Assembly (NCBI GenBank): GCA_017398765.1
Contig: JAFQEY010000032.1
Span: 1-50,411, forward strand
Direction: 5' to 3'
Origin: Akkermansia sp.
Lineage (GTDB): Bacteria > Verrucomicrobiota > Verrucomicrobiia > Verrucomicrobiales > Akkermansiaceae
Length of the DNA stretch: 50,411 nucleotides
The first letter of the stretch is position 1; the number at the start of each line of letters is the position of its first letter. Below are positions 33,790 through 42,058 of the stretch, piece after piece. Below the pieces are notes generated by a model. That model made no database searches, had not been told where the DNA came from, and saw only the letters and a list, made by a program, of their open reading frames with translations. The position numbers were made by a program, and so were the translations under genes.

Positions 33790-34731
33790 ATGGTCATCTA
33801 TATTGTCAGCGATGGTAAAAAAGGGCATCTCTCTCAGACCCGCGGCTTGGCAACCGCACTGCTGGAACAGGCCGCAGAGAAAGCACCTCAGATAGAACAC
33901 AGTTGCCATGAGGTAGACATCACCGGCAAAAGCTGGCTGAGCAAACTGTTCTACAAAGGACAAGATCTGGATTTACCGCGCCCGCACCTCATCCTGTGTG
34001 CCGGGCACAGCACCCACCTGGCTGCACTCAGTCTGGCTCGCCACCTGCGCTGCCTCTGCATGGTGTGCATGAAACCCAGCCTGCCCACAGGGGTGTTTGA
34101 CCTCTGCATCATGCCGCGGCATGATTTGCCCACCGGAGCCACGGCAGCACCGGGTGTATTTACCACCAATGGAGCCATCAACAGCATACGCCCCCAACCG
34201 GATACGCCCAAAACCGAAACGCTCATCCTGATAGGCGGTCCCAGCAAGAGCTACAAATGGGAAGAAGAAACCGTCATCACCCAACTCAGCACCATTGCCC
34301 GGCACAATAGAACCCCCATGGTGCTGACCACCTCTCGCCGCACACCGGCTGATTTTGCGCAAGATGTGGCTGCAGCCTGCCCGAGTATCCGAGTCGTTCC
34401 CGTGGAAGAAACAGGGCCCAACTGGGTAGCAGAGCATCTGGCCAAAGCAGCGCAGGTGTGGGTCACACAAGACAGTGTCTCCATGGTGTATGAGGCTCTC
34501 TCCAGCGGGGCACCGGTCGGCATCATTGAAATGCCACCCGTGGAAGGGCCGCACAAGCCGGATGCCTCACGCATAGCGCGCGGGCTTAACATGCTGATAG
34601 CAGATGGCAGTGTCAGCCGCTTTACCGAGTGGGCCAAGACCCACACCCTGCCACGTTGTACCCATGTGCTCGATGAAGCCGGACGCACCGCAGCCTATAT
34701 CCTGGAGAATTTCCCGAAGTTGCTGCCATGA
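33790..34731 (+). CDS. ELM1/GtrOC1-family putative glycosyltransferase
   Basis: 313 residues. It opens VIYIVSDGKKGHLSQTRGLA, a typical N-terminus of the ELM1 (mitochondrial-fission-like, DUF1022) family. LILCAGHSTHLAAL, LILIGGPSKSYKWEEE and the C-terminal VTQDSVSMVYEALSSGAPVGIIEMPP follow, the last resembling the nucleotide-sugar site of GT-B enzymes. Bacterial members are thought to be glycosyltransferases for surface glycans. It lies 33 bases after the dihydroorotase-like gene and overlaps the next glycosyltransferase by 4 bases. Confidence 0.82.
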   Translation: MVIYIVSDGKKGHLSQTRGLATALLEQAAEKAPQIEHSCHEVDITGKSWLSKLFYKGQDLDLPRPHLILCAGHSTHLAALSLARHLRCLCMVCMKPSLPTGVFDLCIMPRHDLPTGATAAPGVFTTNGAINSIRPQPDTPKTETLILIGGPSKSYKWEEETVITQLSTIARHNRTPMVLTTSRRTPADFAQDVAAACPSIRVVPVEETGPNWVAEHLAKAAQVWVTQDSVSMVYEALSSGAPVGIIEMPPVEGPHKPDASRIARGLNMLIADGSVSRFTEWAKTHTLPRCTHVLDEAGRTAAYILENFPKLLP

Positions 34732-35837
34732 AAGTGATGCATCTGCTACCGTCCCTCTCCTCCGGCGGAGTTGAACAGGTTGTACAGGAACTCTGCCAGG
34801 GGCTCTGCGCCCGTGGCGTGGAAAACGTAGTCATTTCAGCCGGGGGAAACATGGTGGAAGCCATAGAAGCAGCCGGGGCTCGGCATATACTGCGCCCCAT
34901 CGGCAGAAAAAGCCTGCTCACTCTCCTGCAGGTAGGGAAACTGGCAAAACTTATCCGCGAGGAGCGACCGGACGTGCTGCACCTGCACTCCCGCGTACCG
35001 GCCTGGGTGGGCCACTTGTCCGTCAAACGGCTCCCGAAAGCACTCCGCCCCGCCATCGTCTCCTCTTTTCACGGCTTCCACTCAGTGAATGCCTACTCCG
35101 GCATCATGGCCAAAGGAAACTGCGTGATAGCGGTCTCAGACTGCATGAAACAACATATTCTGGAAAATTATCCCAAAACACCGGAGAGCAACATCGTCGT
35201 CATCCCCAACTCCGTGGACTTATCCCAGAATTACCCCGGCTACACCCCCACCGACAGCTGGTGGCAACAGTGGCGAGCAGATTACCCGGAGCTCAGCGGA
35301 AAATACACGCTCTGCCTGCCCGGGCGAATCACCCGACTCAAAGGAGCACTGCACCTGCCGCAGCTGCTCAAACAGTTACACACACGGGGCATTCCGGCAC
35401 ACGCCGTCATCGTCGGCGAAACAAAAAAAGGCAAGGAAGCCTTTAAAGAGGAAGTAAAAAATGCCCTGCGCGCCGCCGGAATGGAACAACACACTACCTG
35501 GACCGGCCACCGCCGCGATCTGCGAGATGTACTCTGCGCCTGCAACATCACCCTCTCCCTCACCCTGCAGCCGGAATCATTCGGCAAGACCACACTGGAA
35601 GCCCTGGCACTGGGGCGCCCCGTAGCCGGCTATGAACACGGCGGAGTGGGTGAGCAGCTGGGCCTGCTACTGCCGGAGGGTAAAGTACCCACCGGAAACA
35701 TAACAGCCATGGCAAATCTCCTGGCAAAATGGTACACCGCCGCACCGGTACCGGCAGCAGTCGGTTACCCCTACCGGCGAGAAGACATGATAGACGCCCA
35801 CATCCGCACCTACAAGAGCCTTCTTGCCCAGGCATGA
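34728..35837 (+). CDS. GT4-family glycosyltransferase (copy 1)
   Basis: 369 residues with a GT-B fold. The N-terminal acceptor domain opens VMHLLPSLSSGGVEQVVQ and contains VLHLHSRVPAWVGHL and VIAVSDCMKQHIL. The C-terminal donor domain has LCLPGRITRLKGALHL and the E-x7-E-like region ESFGKTTLEALALGRPVAGYEHGGVGEQL. It would transfer a sugar from a nucleotide sugar to a lipid-linked or LPS acceptor at the inner face of the membrane. ATGA overlaps couple it to the ELM1 gene before it and to its paralogue after it. Confidence 0.9.
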   Translation: MKVMHLLPSLSSGGVEQVVQELCQGLCARGVENVVISAGGNMVEAIEAAGARHILRPIGRKSLLTLLQVGKLAKLIREERPDVLHLHSRVPAWVGHLSVKRLPKALRPAIVSSFHGFHSVNAYSGIMAKGNCVIAVSDCMKQHILENYPKTPESNIVVIPNSVDLSQNYPGYTPTDSWWQQWRADYPELSGKYTLCLPGRITRLKGALHLPQLLKQLHTRGIPAHAVIVGETKKGKEAFKEEVKNALRAAGMEQHTTWTGHRRDLRDVLCACNITLSLTLQPESFGKTTLEALALGRPVAGYEHGGVGEQLGLLLPEGKVPTGNITAMANLLAKWYTAAPVPAAVGYPYRREDMIDAHIRTYKSLLAQA

Positions 35838-36940
35838 ACATCCTGCATTACAGCCCCGGTCTGCGCCCGGGCAGCATCAGCCAGCTGGCCGCGGACTTGG
35901 CAGCGGGGCTGCAGGATGCCGGGTTCACCAACACCGTCGTATCCCCGCCGAACGAATTGGTAGGAGCCCTCACGGCGGCGCGGGTAGAACACCGCCCCGC
36001 CCGCAGCAAACCCACCCTGTTTACCCTGCGCGGCGTCCTTAAACGGCTACGCGGCTACATCTCCGAGCAGCAATCAGACATTGTCTATGCCTACGGCCCC
36101 CAGGCTACCCGCCTGGCACTGCTGGCACTCCGGCGCAGCCCGGCAAAAGACAGACCGCGGCTGGTCTCAGTCATGACCGGCTTTCCGCAGCGTATCCTGC
36201 GCACAAGGGCACTGCCGCATTGTGATGCAGTTGTCGCCGTCTCCCGATTCCTGCGCAGGGAAATAAGCCGCATCTACACACTCCCGGAAAACTGCGGTAT
36301 TTGGTCAATCCCCTACGGCGTACATGAAGAGTACTGTAACCCCTTGTACCGCCCCACAGAAGAGTGGCAGGACCAGTGGCAAAAAGCCCACCCGCAGCCA
36401 CCGGGCACCCTCAGTCTGTGCGTTCCGGCAGCCATCAGCCCCATCCACGGTCAGCACCTGTTGCCGGAACTTCTCAACCTGTTGATTCAACAGGGCATTA
36501 AGCCACGTGTCTATCTGGCCGGCGATACGGTCAACGGCAATGCCGCCTATCAGGAAAAACTCCGTCAGCAGTTTGAAGAAACCGGAGCAGAACAATACAT
36601 CACCTGGCTGGGGCTGCGCCGGGACCTGCGGGATGTACTCTGCAACTGTCACATCTCCCTATCTCTTTCTCTGGCCCCGGCAAGCCACGACAGAGCCATT
36701 CTGGAAGCTCTCTCTCTCGGCTGTCCTGTCATTGGGTTTGACCACGGAGCCGTGGGAGAAATGCTCAGCACCTTCCTGCCGGAGGGAAGAGTGCAACCCG
36801 CCAACATAACCGCCATGGCAGACACCATCACCCAATGGGTAGCCCTGCGCCCGGACACCATCACCGCCGTCCCCTATCCCTACCGCTTTCAGGATACGGT
36901 GCGCAGTTATGCCGAACTTTGTCTGGCTCTTCTTTCATAA
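35834..36940 (+). CDS. GT4-family glycosyltransferase (copy 2, paralogue of the preceding gene)
   Basis: 368 residues from ATG 35834, which overlaps the previous stop as ATGA. It shares with copy 1 the pattern RRDLRDVLC-x-C-x-ISLSL, LEAL-x-LG-x-PV-x-G, HG-x-VGE, LPEG-x-V, NITAMA and a final PYPYR, so the pair arose by tandem duplication. The segment around the donor site reads APASHDRAILEALSLG: the usual E-x7-E first Glu is replaced by Ser/His-type residues (ASHDRAILE against ESFGKTTLE in copy 1), so donor choice or activity may differ. It is the last gene of the operon that starts at purE. Confidence 0.88.
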   Translation: MNILHYSPGLRPGSISQLAADLAAGLQDAGFTNTVVSPPNELVGALTAARVEHRPARSKPTLFTLRGVLKRLRGYISEQQSDIVYAYGPQATRLALLALRRSPAKDRPRLVSVMTGFPQRILRTRALPHCDAVVAVSRFLRREISRIYTLPENCGIWSIPYGVHEEYCNPLYRPTEEWQDQWQKAHPQPPGTLSLCVPAAISPIHGQHLLPELLNLLIQQGIKPRVYLAGDTVNGNAAYQEKLRQQFEETGAEQYITWLGLRRDLRDVLCNCHISLSLSLAPASHDRAILEALSLGCPVIGFDHGAVGEMLSTFLPEGRVQPANITAMADTITQWVALRPDTITAVPYPYRFQDTVRSYAELCLALLS

Positions 36941-36956
36941 GCCTCCCTCCCTCCCC

Positions 36957-36988
36957 AAAAAAGCCCCCTGCCACATTAGCAGAGGGCT
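36957..36988 (-). terminator. Terminator of the autotransporter-barrel gene, possibly shared with the GT operon
   Basis: Minus strand: a stem AGCCCTCTGC / GCAGGGGGCT (36988-36979 with 36971-36962, one mismatch) and a TAATGTG loop, then TTTTTT. It sits between the convergent GT4 and barrel genes. Confidence 0.8.
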
Positions 36989-37018
36989 CCCGGAGACCGG
37001 AGAATCGGCAACCTTGTA

Positions 37019-38071
37019 TCAGAAACCGTATTTCAGGCCCACATTGCCGGCAACACCACCGCGATCCGGGCCCAATCGCCCATATACCCCGGCCTGCATC
37101 TCCCACTGGTTCGCCATAGGCATTGACAAATCAAATCCCAGCTGACCAAAGAAGGGTTCACGCTTCATGGAGCGCACATCAAAACTTTCACCATCAAAAC
37201 GGTGAACCCCCTTCACCCTGTGCTCAGAGAACTCCACCACCGCTGCCAGAGAAGTGGTCAGCGTGGCATCCTCCCAGCCGGAAACAACATTGAACTTATA
37301 CGCCGTCCGGGCACCCAGAGCAACCTGCAACAAATTCTGGTCATCATAATCAGACACAAAGTTGTAATTACCCAGCCGCTCATTGAGCGAATCATAGTGC
37401 GAGAACGAATAATTCACCGTCATAAATGGCGTGAACGTGGTACGGGCATCCACCACATAATCTCGGCTTAACTCATAGCCCACATTGATGGAACGGGAAT
37501 CAACACCGCCGGAGGCAGAATCCAGCACATTCCAGCCACCGTGACGCCGAGAGCTGAAATCATGCAGCCCCACACCAACACTCAATCGATGATTCAAACA
37601 GCCGGTACGCACCGCCCCGTACAAATCTATAAAATAGGTATCATTATCCATGCGGACACCGGCTGAGCGGGCAATAGCCTCCTCATAACCGAATGAAATA
37701 CCCACTAACGAATTGCAGCACAGCTGGCGATCCAGCCCCATCAGCAAGCCCTGAAAAGTGCGTGTGTAGTCAGACGGGTGCGAGGAATCGCCGTTAAAGC
37801 GATTGTAACCACCTACATAGGAAGCCCACAGAGAATCTCTGAGCGCAGGCATGACGGGCGTACCAATCTTATCATTAGCACAGGGCTCCGGCATCCGAAT
37901 ACGGGAACGCAGAGTATCAAGGTGATAGCCGGCACCGTCCAGCACAGACAGCGGAGCCAGCGTTACGGAAGAGCCGGGAGCGGCGGCAGACGCATAGCCT
38001 GCCCCCCCGGACACGACCACGACAACAGCCGCAAGAGCGCGGCGCAACAGCATCGGTATGTGTAATTTCAT
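37019..38071 (-). CDS. Autotransporter-type outer-membrane beta-barrel without a passenger
   Basis: 350 residues. A signal peptide (LLRRALAAVVVVVSGGAGYASA) is followed by about 60 residues and then alternating amphipathic strands, including LWASYVGGYNRF, GLLMGLDRQLC and LQVALGARTAYKF, typical of the autotransporter beta-domain. The chain ends VGLKYGF with the C-terminal Phe recognised by the Bam complex. No passenger is present in this protein, so it is either a stand-alone porin-like barrel or a partner of separately encoded surface proteins. It has its own promoter and a 5' hairpin. Confidence 0.83.
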   Translation of the reverse strand: MKLHIPMLLRRALAAVVVVVSGGAGYASAAAPGSSVTLAPLSVLDGAGYHLDTLRSRIRMPEPCANDKIGTPVMPALRDSLWASYVGGYNRFNGDSSHPSDYTRTFQGLLMGLDRQLCCNSLVGISFGYEEAIARSAGVRMDNDTYFIDLYGAVRTGCLNHRLSVGVGLHDFSSRRHGGWNVLDSASGGVDSRSINVGYELSRDYVVDARTTFTPFMTVNYSFSHYDSLNERLGNYNFVSDYDDQNLLQVALGARTAYKFNVVSGWEDATLTTSLAAVVEFSEHRVKGVHRFDGESFDVRSMKREPFFGQLGFDLSMPMANQWEMQAGVYGRLGPDRGGVAGNVGLKYGF

Positions 38072-38094
38072 GGGGTATTTATTTGTATGTTCGT

Positions 38095-38123
38095 GCGGAT
38101 TCGGTCTTCTGCGCCGAATCCGC
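38095..38123 (-). other. Hairpin at the very 5' end of the barrel mRNA
   Basis: A 10-bp perfect stem (38095-38104 with 38114-38123) with a 9-base loop. The promoter just upstream predicts transcription starting at about 38122, so the hairpin would cap the mRNA 5' end, a layout that can protect outer-membrane protein messages. There is no T run, so termination of the upstream wecG-like gene is less likely. Confidence 0.6.
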
Positions 38124-38128
38124 TACAA

Positions 38129-38157
38129 ATCATATTCCCCAACAGCGCGGAAAGCAA
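38129..38157 (-). promoter_or_regulatory. Promoter of the autotransporter-barrel gene
   Basis: Minus strand: -35 TTGCTT (38157-38152), 17-base spacer, -10 TATGAT (38134-38129). Confidence 0.65.
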
Positions 38158-38192
38158 TGACAATTAGATAACTTTCCGCAAAATACACACTA

Positions 38193-38939
38193 TCAGACTT
38201 TCCGAGTCAGGCAATACCAGAGAAAACGGCTATTGTGCACCAGATAGCGCTTGAAAAGACGGCGCGGTTCCCTGCAAAGACGGTAAACCCACTCCAAACC
38301 GTGCGCGCGAATCCAGGCCGGGGCCTGCTGCACCAAACCGGCGTGGAAATTAAACGCCGCACCCACGCCGAAATAAACAGCAGGCGGCAGCTGCTCCCTG
38401 TGCGTGTAAAGCCAACGCTCCTGCTTAGGGCAACCGAGCCCCACCCACACACAGTTAGCACCACTTTCACGGATAGACTGCAACATCTGCTCATCTGTTC
38501 CCTCCGGCCACTGTCCCATCGGCGGGCAGAAATGCCCCACTACCTCAGCCCCCGGAAAACGCTCACCCAAGCGCTTTGTCAAAAGCTCACAAGTCTCCTC
38601 CGTGCCACCCAGCAGAAAATGTCGCACACCGGCCGCACGCCCGAGATTCCACATCCACTCCATCACATCCGGGCCATAGAGTCGGTGAGCATCCGCCCCC
38701 TTGCGGCGCATCAACCACACAATCGGCATACCGTCCGGGCAAATATAATCAAAAGTACGCACTCCAGCACCATATTCCTCTTCCCCCAGAATCCGTGTCA
38801 GCACATGCACATCCGAATGCGCCACAAGATACGCACGCTCCGCCTTGTCAGCCAAGCCAACAAGCTCATTTGACACAGAAGCCAAATCCCCTACCACGTA
38901 AGGAATTCCAAAAATCTGTTCGCGTTTCCGTTCACTCAT
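38193..38939 (-). CDS. WecG/TagA/CpsF-family glycosyltransferase (GT26)
   Basis: 248 residues, the usual size. The family signatures are present: YICPDGMPIVWLMRRKG (the catalytic Asp region), YGPDVMEWM, HFLLGGTEETCELL and WVGLGCPKQERWLYTHREQL, followed by FGVGAAFNFHAG and the C-terminal PRRLFKRYL. Members add ManNAcA or ManNAc to undecaprenyl-linked sugars for surface polymers, working at the membrane through the basic C-terminus. It is transcribed from the tRNA-Cys side; no separate promoter was found. Confidence 0.93.
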   Translation of the reverse strand: MSERKREQIFGIPYVVGDLASVSNELVGLADKAERAYLVAHSDVHVLTRILGEEEYGAGVRTFDYICPDGMPIVWLMRRKGADAHRLYGPDVMEWMWNLGRAAGVRHFLLGGTEETCELLTKRLGERFPGAEVVGHFCPPMGQWPEGTDEQMLQSIRESGANCVWVGLGCPKQERWLYTHREQLPPAVYFGVGAAFNFHAGLVQQAPAWIRAHGLEWVYRLCREPRRLFKRYLVHNSRFLWYCLTRKV

Positions 38940-39033
38940 GATTAAATCGCATTTCCAAGCTGTCTGAGAGTGCCTCCCCCGCTACGGCAAGAAACGCACT
39001 GCATGGCTCATCCCATTACAGTGCGTTTCAAAC

Positions 39034-39107
39034 AGGCGGGAGTGGGATTTGAACCCACGAATGTCGGTTTTGCAAACCGATGCCTTAGGCCACTTGGCTA
39101 TCCCGCC
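39034..39107 (-). tRNA. tRNA-Cys (anticodon GCA)
   Basis: The minus strand folds into a full cloverleaf: a 7-bp acceptor GGCGGGA/TCCCGCC, a D arm with AAGTGGCCTAAGGC, an anticodon stem TCGGT/ACCGA enclosing TTGCAAA (anticodon GCA), and a T arm GTGGG-TTCAAAT-CCCAC. The discriminator base is U, the identity element of tRNA-Cys. CCA is not encoded and must be added. Confidence 0.97.
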
Positions 39108-39209
39108 GTGCAGCAGTTGCGGACTGAATATACTCGAAGCTCCCCGCAGAGTCAAGCATTTTTTTGAAGTTTTGTGTAATCATGACAATTTTGGCAACGC
39201 AGGCTGCCA

Positions 39210-40127
39210 TTATTGAATCTCCCCGCGTGCTCGCAGATCTGCGTTGATAGCATCCAGTATCGCCAGCTCCGGGCGGAAGTTGGCATCGTGGTGGGAGGAG
39301 CGGATGAAGGGACCGCTTGCTACATGGCGGAAGCCTTTGGCAAGTGCCACCTCTCGCAGCTCGTCAAACATTTCCGGGCGGATGTAATCAATCACCGGCA
39401 AATGGCGGGCAGAGGGGCGCAGGTATTGCCCCATGGTGAGGACGGTGACTCCGTGTTCCCGCAGGTCATCCATGGTGCGCTCAATTTCCTCACGCGTTTC
39501 ACCGAGCCCGAGCATGATTCCGCTCTTGGTCACGACCATGCCGGGTGCCATCTGCAGGGCTCGCTGCAGCATGTGCAGGGAGCGGCGGTACTGCGCGCGA
39601 AAGCGGACGATGGGGGAAAGGCGCTCCACGGTCTCCAGATTGTGGTTGAAGATGTGCGGGCGAGCATCCATGACCAGTGAGAGGGCATCCTCGTTGCCGT
39701 TGAAGTCAGAGGTCAGCACCTCTATGACGGTCTCCGGGCAGCGACGGCGGATTTCCCGAATGGTGGAGGCTATGTGTGCGGCGGCACCATCTTTCAAATC
39801 ATCTCGCGTCACCATGGTGACGACGGTATGGGTGAGCTTCATGTGCTCCACGGCCTCGGCTATCTTGCGGGGTTCCTCCGGGTCCAGCGGAGCGGGTTTC
39901 GCTGTGCGGGTGGCACAGAATCCGCAAGCGCGGGTGCAGACATCTCCACAAGCCATGAAAGTGGCCGTGCCGTGGCTCCAGCACTCGCCACGATTGGGAC
40001 ACATGGCTTCCTCGCAAACCGTAACCAGGGCGTTGTCCTTCACCAGGTTCTGGACATCCTTGAATACCCTGCCCTTGGGCAGTTTGACTTTGAGCCAGGA
40101 GGGTTTGCGAGCGGGTTTATCTGTCAT
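39210..40127 (-). CDS. lipA: Lipoyl synthase
   Basis: Radical SAM enzyme that inserts two sulfurs into octanoyl groups on lipoyl domains. 305 residues from ATG 40127 (MTDKPARKPSWLKVKLP). Both iron-sulfur sites are visible: the auxiliary cluster C-x4-C-x5-C (CEEAMCPNRGEC) and the radical SAM C-x3-C-x2-C (CTRACGFC), followed by RTAKPAPLDPEEP. The C-terminal RSSHHD (the RSSY-type motif with the Ser cluster ligand) is also kept. An in-frame TTG at 40136 is too close to the -10 to serve. lipB is not adjacent. Confidence 0.96.
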   Translation of the reverse strand: MTDKPARKPSWLKVKLPKGRVFKDVQNLVKDNALVTVCEEAMCPNRGECWSHGTATFMACGDVCTRACGFCATRTAKPAPLDPEEPRKIAEAVEHMKLTHTVVTMVTRDDLKDGAAAHIASTIREIRRRCPETVIEVLTSDFNGNEDALSLVMDARPHIFNHNLETVERLSPIVRFRAQYRRSLHMLQRALQMAPGMVVTKSGIMLGLGETREEIERTMDDLREHGVTVLTMGQYLRPSARHLPVIDYIRPEMFDELREVALAKGFRHVASGPFIRSSHHDANFRPELAILDAINADLRARGEIQ

Positions 40128-40137
40128 AGCGCGCAAT

Positions 40138-40165
40138 GTTATACTCTGAAATTCAGGAAATGCAA
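40138..40165 (-). promoter_or_regulatory. Promoter of lipA (nearly leaderless)
   Basis: Minus strand: -35 TTGCAT (40165-40160), 16-base spacer, -10 TATAAC (40143-40138), then 10 bases to the ATG. Confidence 0.7.
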
Positions 40166-40168
40166 GTA

Positions 40169-40204
40169 CAAAAACACCCGCGCGGCGTAGAAACGCGGCG
40201 CGGG
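40169..40204 (-). terminator. Terminator of the rpsM-rpsK-rpsD operon
   Basis: Minus strand: a 12-bp stem with one mismatch (40204-40193 with 40188-40177) and a 4-base loop, followed by GTGTTTTTGT. It abuts the lipA -35 box. Confidence 0.75.
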
Positions 40205-40232
40205 CGGTAAAAGGATGTGTCGTTTCCCCGGT

Positions 40233-40844
40233 TTAGCGGGAGTAAAGTTCCACGATGAGCTGCACGTTCACAATCGGAGCAATTTCCTCCACGGAGGGAA
40301 CGCGGGCAATCTTGCCGGAAAGCTTGGCGGCGTCAACCTCAATCCAATCGGGCGTGGTGGCGTTGGCGGCCAGCTCCACGTAGCGGTTGGCGAGAGCCTG
40401 AGAACGAGCCTTGGCTGCAACAGCCACCACGTCACCCGGCTTGCAGGAGTAGGAGGCAATGTTGACCTTGCGGCCGTTCACGGTGACGTGACCGTGGGAA
40501 ACCATCTGGCGGGCGGCAGCACGGGTGCTGGCGAAACCAAGACGGTAGATGACGTTGTCGAGACGGAGCTCCAGCAGCTGCAGGAGGATATCACCCGTCA
40601 CACCACGGCGACGGCTGGCTTCCTCATAGTACTTGCGGAACTGACCTTCGAGCACGCCGTACATGAAGCGGAGCTTCTGCTTTTCGGCAAGCATGATGCC
40701 GTAGTCAGACTTCTTCTTGCGGCCGGCGCGGGCACCGTGCTGACCCGGAGGGAAGGGACGACGGGCAAAAGCCTTGCTGGCACCGAAGAGCTCAACGCCG
40801 AAACGACGGCTGATCTTAGCGGTAGGACCTGTATAACGAGCCAT
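40233..40844 (-). CDS. rpsD: 30S ribosomal protein S4
   Basis: 203 residues, the zinc-free form (no N-terminal Cys knuckle). The start MARYTGPTAKISRRFG, PPGQHGARAGRKKKSDYG, the S4 RNA-binding domain RLDNVIYRLGFASTRAAARQMVSHGHVTVNG and the IVELYSR end are all standard. It nucleates assembly of the 16S 5' domain and is a frequent autoregulator. It is the last gene of a three-gene operon with rpsM and rpsK; the usual rpoA and rplQ do not follow. Confidence 0.98.
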   Translation of the reverse strand: MARYTGPTAKISRRFGVELFGASKAFARRPFPPGQHGARAGRKKKSDYGIMLAEKQKLRFMYGVLEGQFRKYYEEASRRRGVTGDILLQLLELRLDNVIYRLGFASTRAAARQMVSHGHVTVNGRKVNIASYSCKPGDVVAVAAKARSQALANRYVELAANATTPDWIEVDAAKLSGKIARVPSVEEIAPIVNVQLIVELYSR

Positions 40845-40874
40845 AATGTTTGTAATCTTTCTGGGTTAATGGAA

Positions 40875-41414
40875 TTAGGCGCGACGAGCCTTGGGAGGAC
40901 GGCAACCGTTGTGCGGAATCGGGGTCACGTCGGCAATGGAGGAAATCTCCAGACCGATGGCCTGTACGGCACGCACAGCGGACTCACGACCGGAACCCGG
41001 TCCCTTCACGCGAACCTCGACCTCCTTGAGGCCGTGGCCCATAGCCTGGCGGCAGGCATCCTGGCATACCACCTGACCGGCGTATGCAGTGCTCTTGCGG
41101 CTGCCCTTGAAATTGAGCTTACCGGCGGAGGACCAGCCGATAACGTTGCCCTTGAGGTCGGTCACGCTCACCACCGTGTTGTTGAAGGTGGAGGAGATGT
41201 GCACGATACCGGTGGTAACGTTCTTGCTGCCCTTAGCCTTGAGAATCTTGACCTTGTCGTCGTCATCTGCAAGACCCAGCTCGGCAAAGATGTCGCGGCG
41301 ACCCTCCGGCTTCTTCTGCTCAGCGGCAGGAGCGGCGGGTGTCTCCGTAGCGGGAGCCTCAACGGCGGGAGCCACGGTGTCTTTCACTTCTTCCTGGATG
41401 GTTTCTTCAGCCAT
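40875..41414 (-). CDS. rpsK: 30S ribosomal protein S11 with acidic N-terminal extension
   Basis: 179 residues; the S11 core (about 129) starts near [22 protein letters not shown] and ends with [12 protein letters not shown]. The first ~50 residues are extra: Glu/Ala/Pro-rich ([19 protein letters not shown], then [14 protein letters not shown] and [10 protein letters not shown]). Such an acidic tail is unusual on an rRNA-binding protein. The start at 41414 is the first ATG of the open frame, 33 bases after the S13 stop. A later in-frame start that would remove the tail was not evident. Confidence 0.95.
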   Translation of the reverse strand: MAEETIQEEVKDTVAPAVEAPATETPAAPAAEQKKPEGRRDIFAELGLADDDDKVKILKAKGSKNVTTGIVHISSTFNNTVVSVTDLKGNVIGWSSAGKLNFKGSRKSTAYAGQVVCQDACRQAMGHGLKEVEVRVKGPGSGRESAVRAVQAIGLEISSIADVTPIPHNGCRPPKARRA

Positions 41415-41447
41415 GTTCAGTTTTTCTTTTTAAGGGTTTACAGATGA

Positions 41448-41816
41448 TTACTTCTTGGCGCCCACAGTCTTCTTGCGACCCTTGCGGGTGCGGGCGTTGG
41501 TGCGGGTGCGCTGACCGCGGACAGGGAGACCCTTGCGGTGGCGGATGCCGCGCAGACAGTTGATGCTGGTCAGACGCTTGAGAGCCATCTGCTTCTCACG
41601 ACGCAGGTCACCCTCGATGAGGATGTTGTTGCTGGTGATTGCCTGCACAATCTTGGTCAGCTGAGCGTCGGAAAGCGTGCCCGTGCGCAGATCCGGAGAG
41701 ATACCGGCCTGCTCAAGCACCTTCTTAGCCGTGGAGGGCCCAATGCCGTAAATGTAGCACAGGGAGGCCTCAACGCGCTTCTCATTGGGTATTTCGATAC
41801 CGAAAAGACGAGCCAT
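41448..41816 (-). CDS. rpsM: 30S ribosomal protein S13
   Basis: 122 residues, normal. MARLFGIEIPNEKRVEASLCYIYGIG and the C-terminal RHRKGLPVRGQRTRTNARTRKG are diagnostic. S13 lies in the 30S head and contacts 50S and tRNA. First gene of the rpsM-rpsK-rpsD operon. Confidence 0.98.
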   Translation of the reverse strand: MARLFGIEIPNEKRVEASLCYIYGIGPSTAKKVLEQAGISPDLRTGTLSDAQLTKIVQAITSNNILIEGDLRREKQMALKRLTSINCLRGIRHRKGLPVRGQRTRTNARTRKGRKKTVGAKK

Positions 41817-41880
41817 AGTGGTGTGTGTTTCTTATTCGTTTGTTCCTTCGCTGCCTTCCGACAGCGCTTTTGACGCGCCG

Positions 41881-41908
41881 ATTCTACTCTCTTTTTCTCT
41901 TTTGGCAA
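41881..41908 (-). promoter_or_regulatory. Promoter of the rpsM-rpsK-rpsD operon
   Basis: Minus strand: -35 TTGCCA (41908-41903), 16-base spacer, -10 TAGAAT (41886-41881). Leader of about 58 bases; rpmJ is not found in it. Confidence 0.7.
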
Positions 41909-42017
41909 GCAAAATTTCATTAAAAATTACAACTTTGGGTAAATTTGGGATTTTAATCATCAGGTGTTGCTTGTACACGCGCGCGCGCAAAAGGGGGGTA
42001 GAGTACGCACTTTGGGC

Positions 42018-42046
42018 TTGCAGACGGCCGATACAGAGCGTATACT
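42018..42046 (+). promoter_or_regulatory. Promoter of ftsK (nearly leaderless)
   Basis: -35 TTGCAG (42018-42023), 17-base spacer, -10 TATACT (42041-42046), 12 bases before the ATG at 42059. The in-frame GTG at 42050 would lie upstream of the transcript start. Confidence 0.75.
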
Positions 42047-42058
42047 CCCGTGGCTAAT

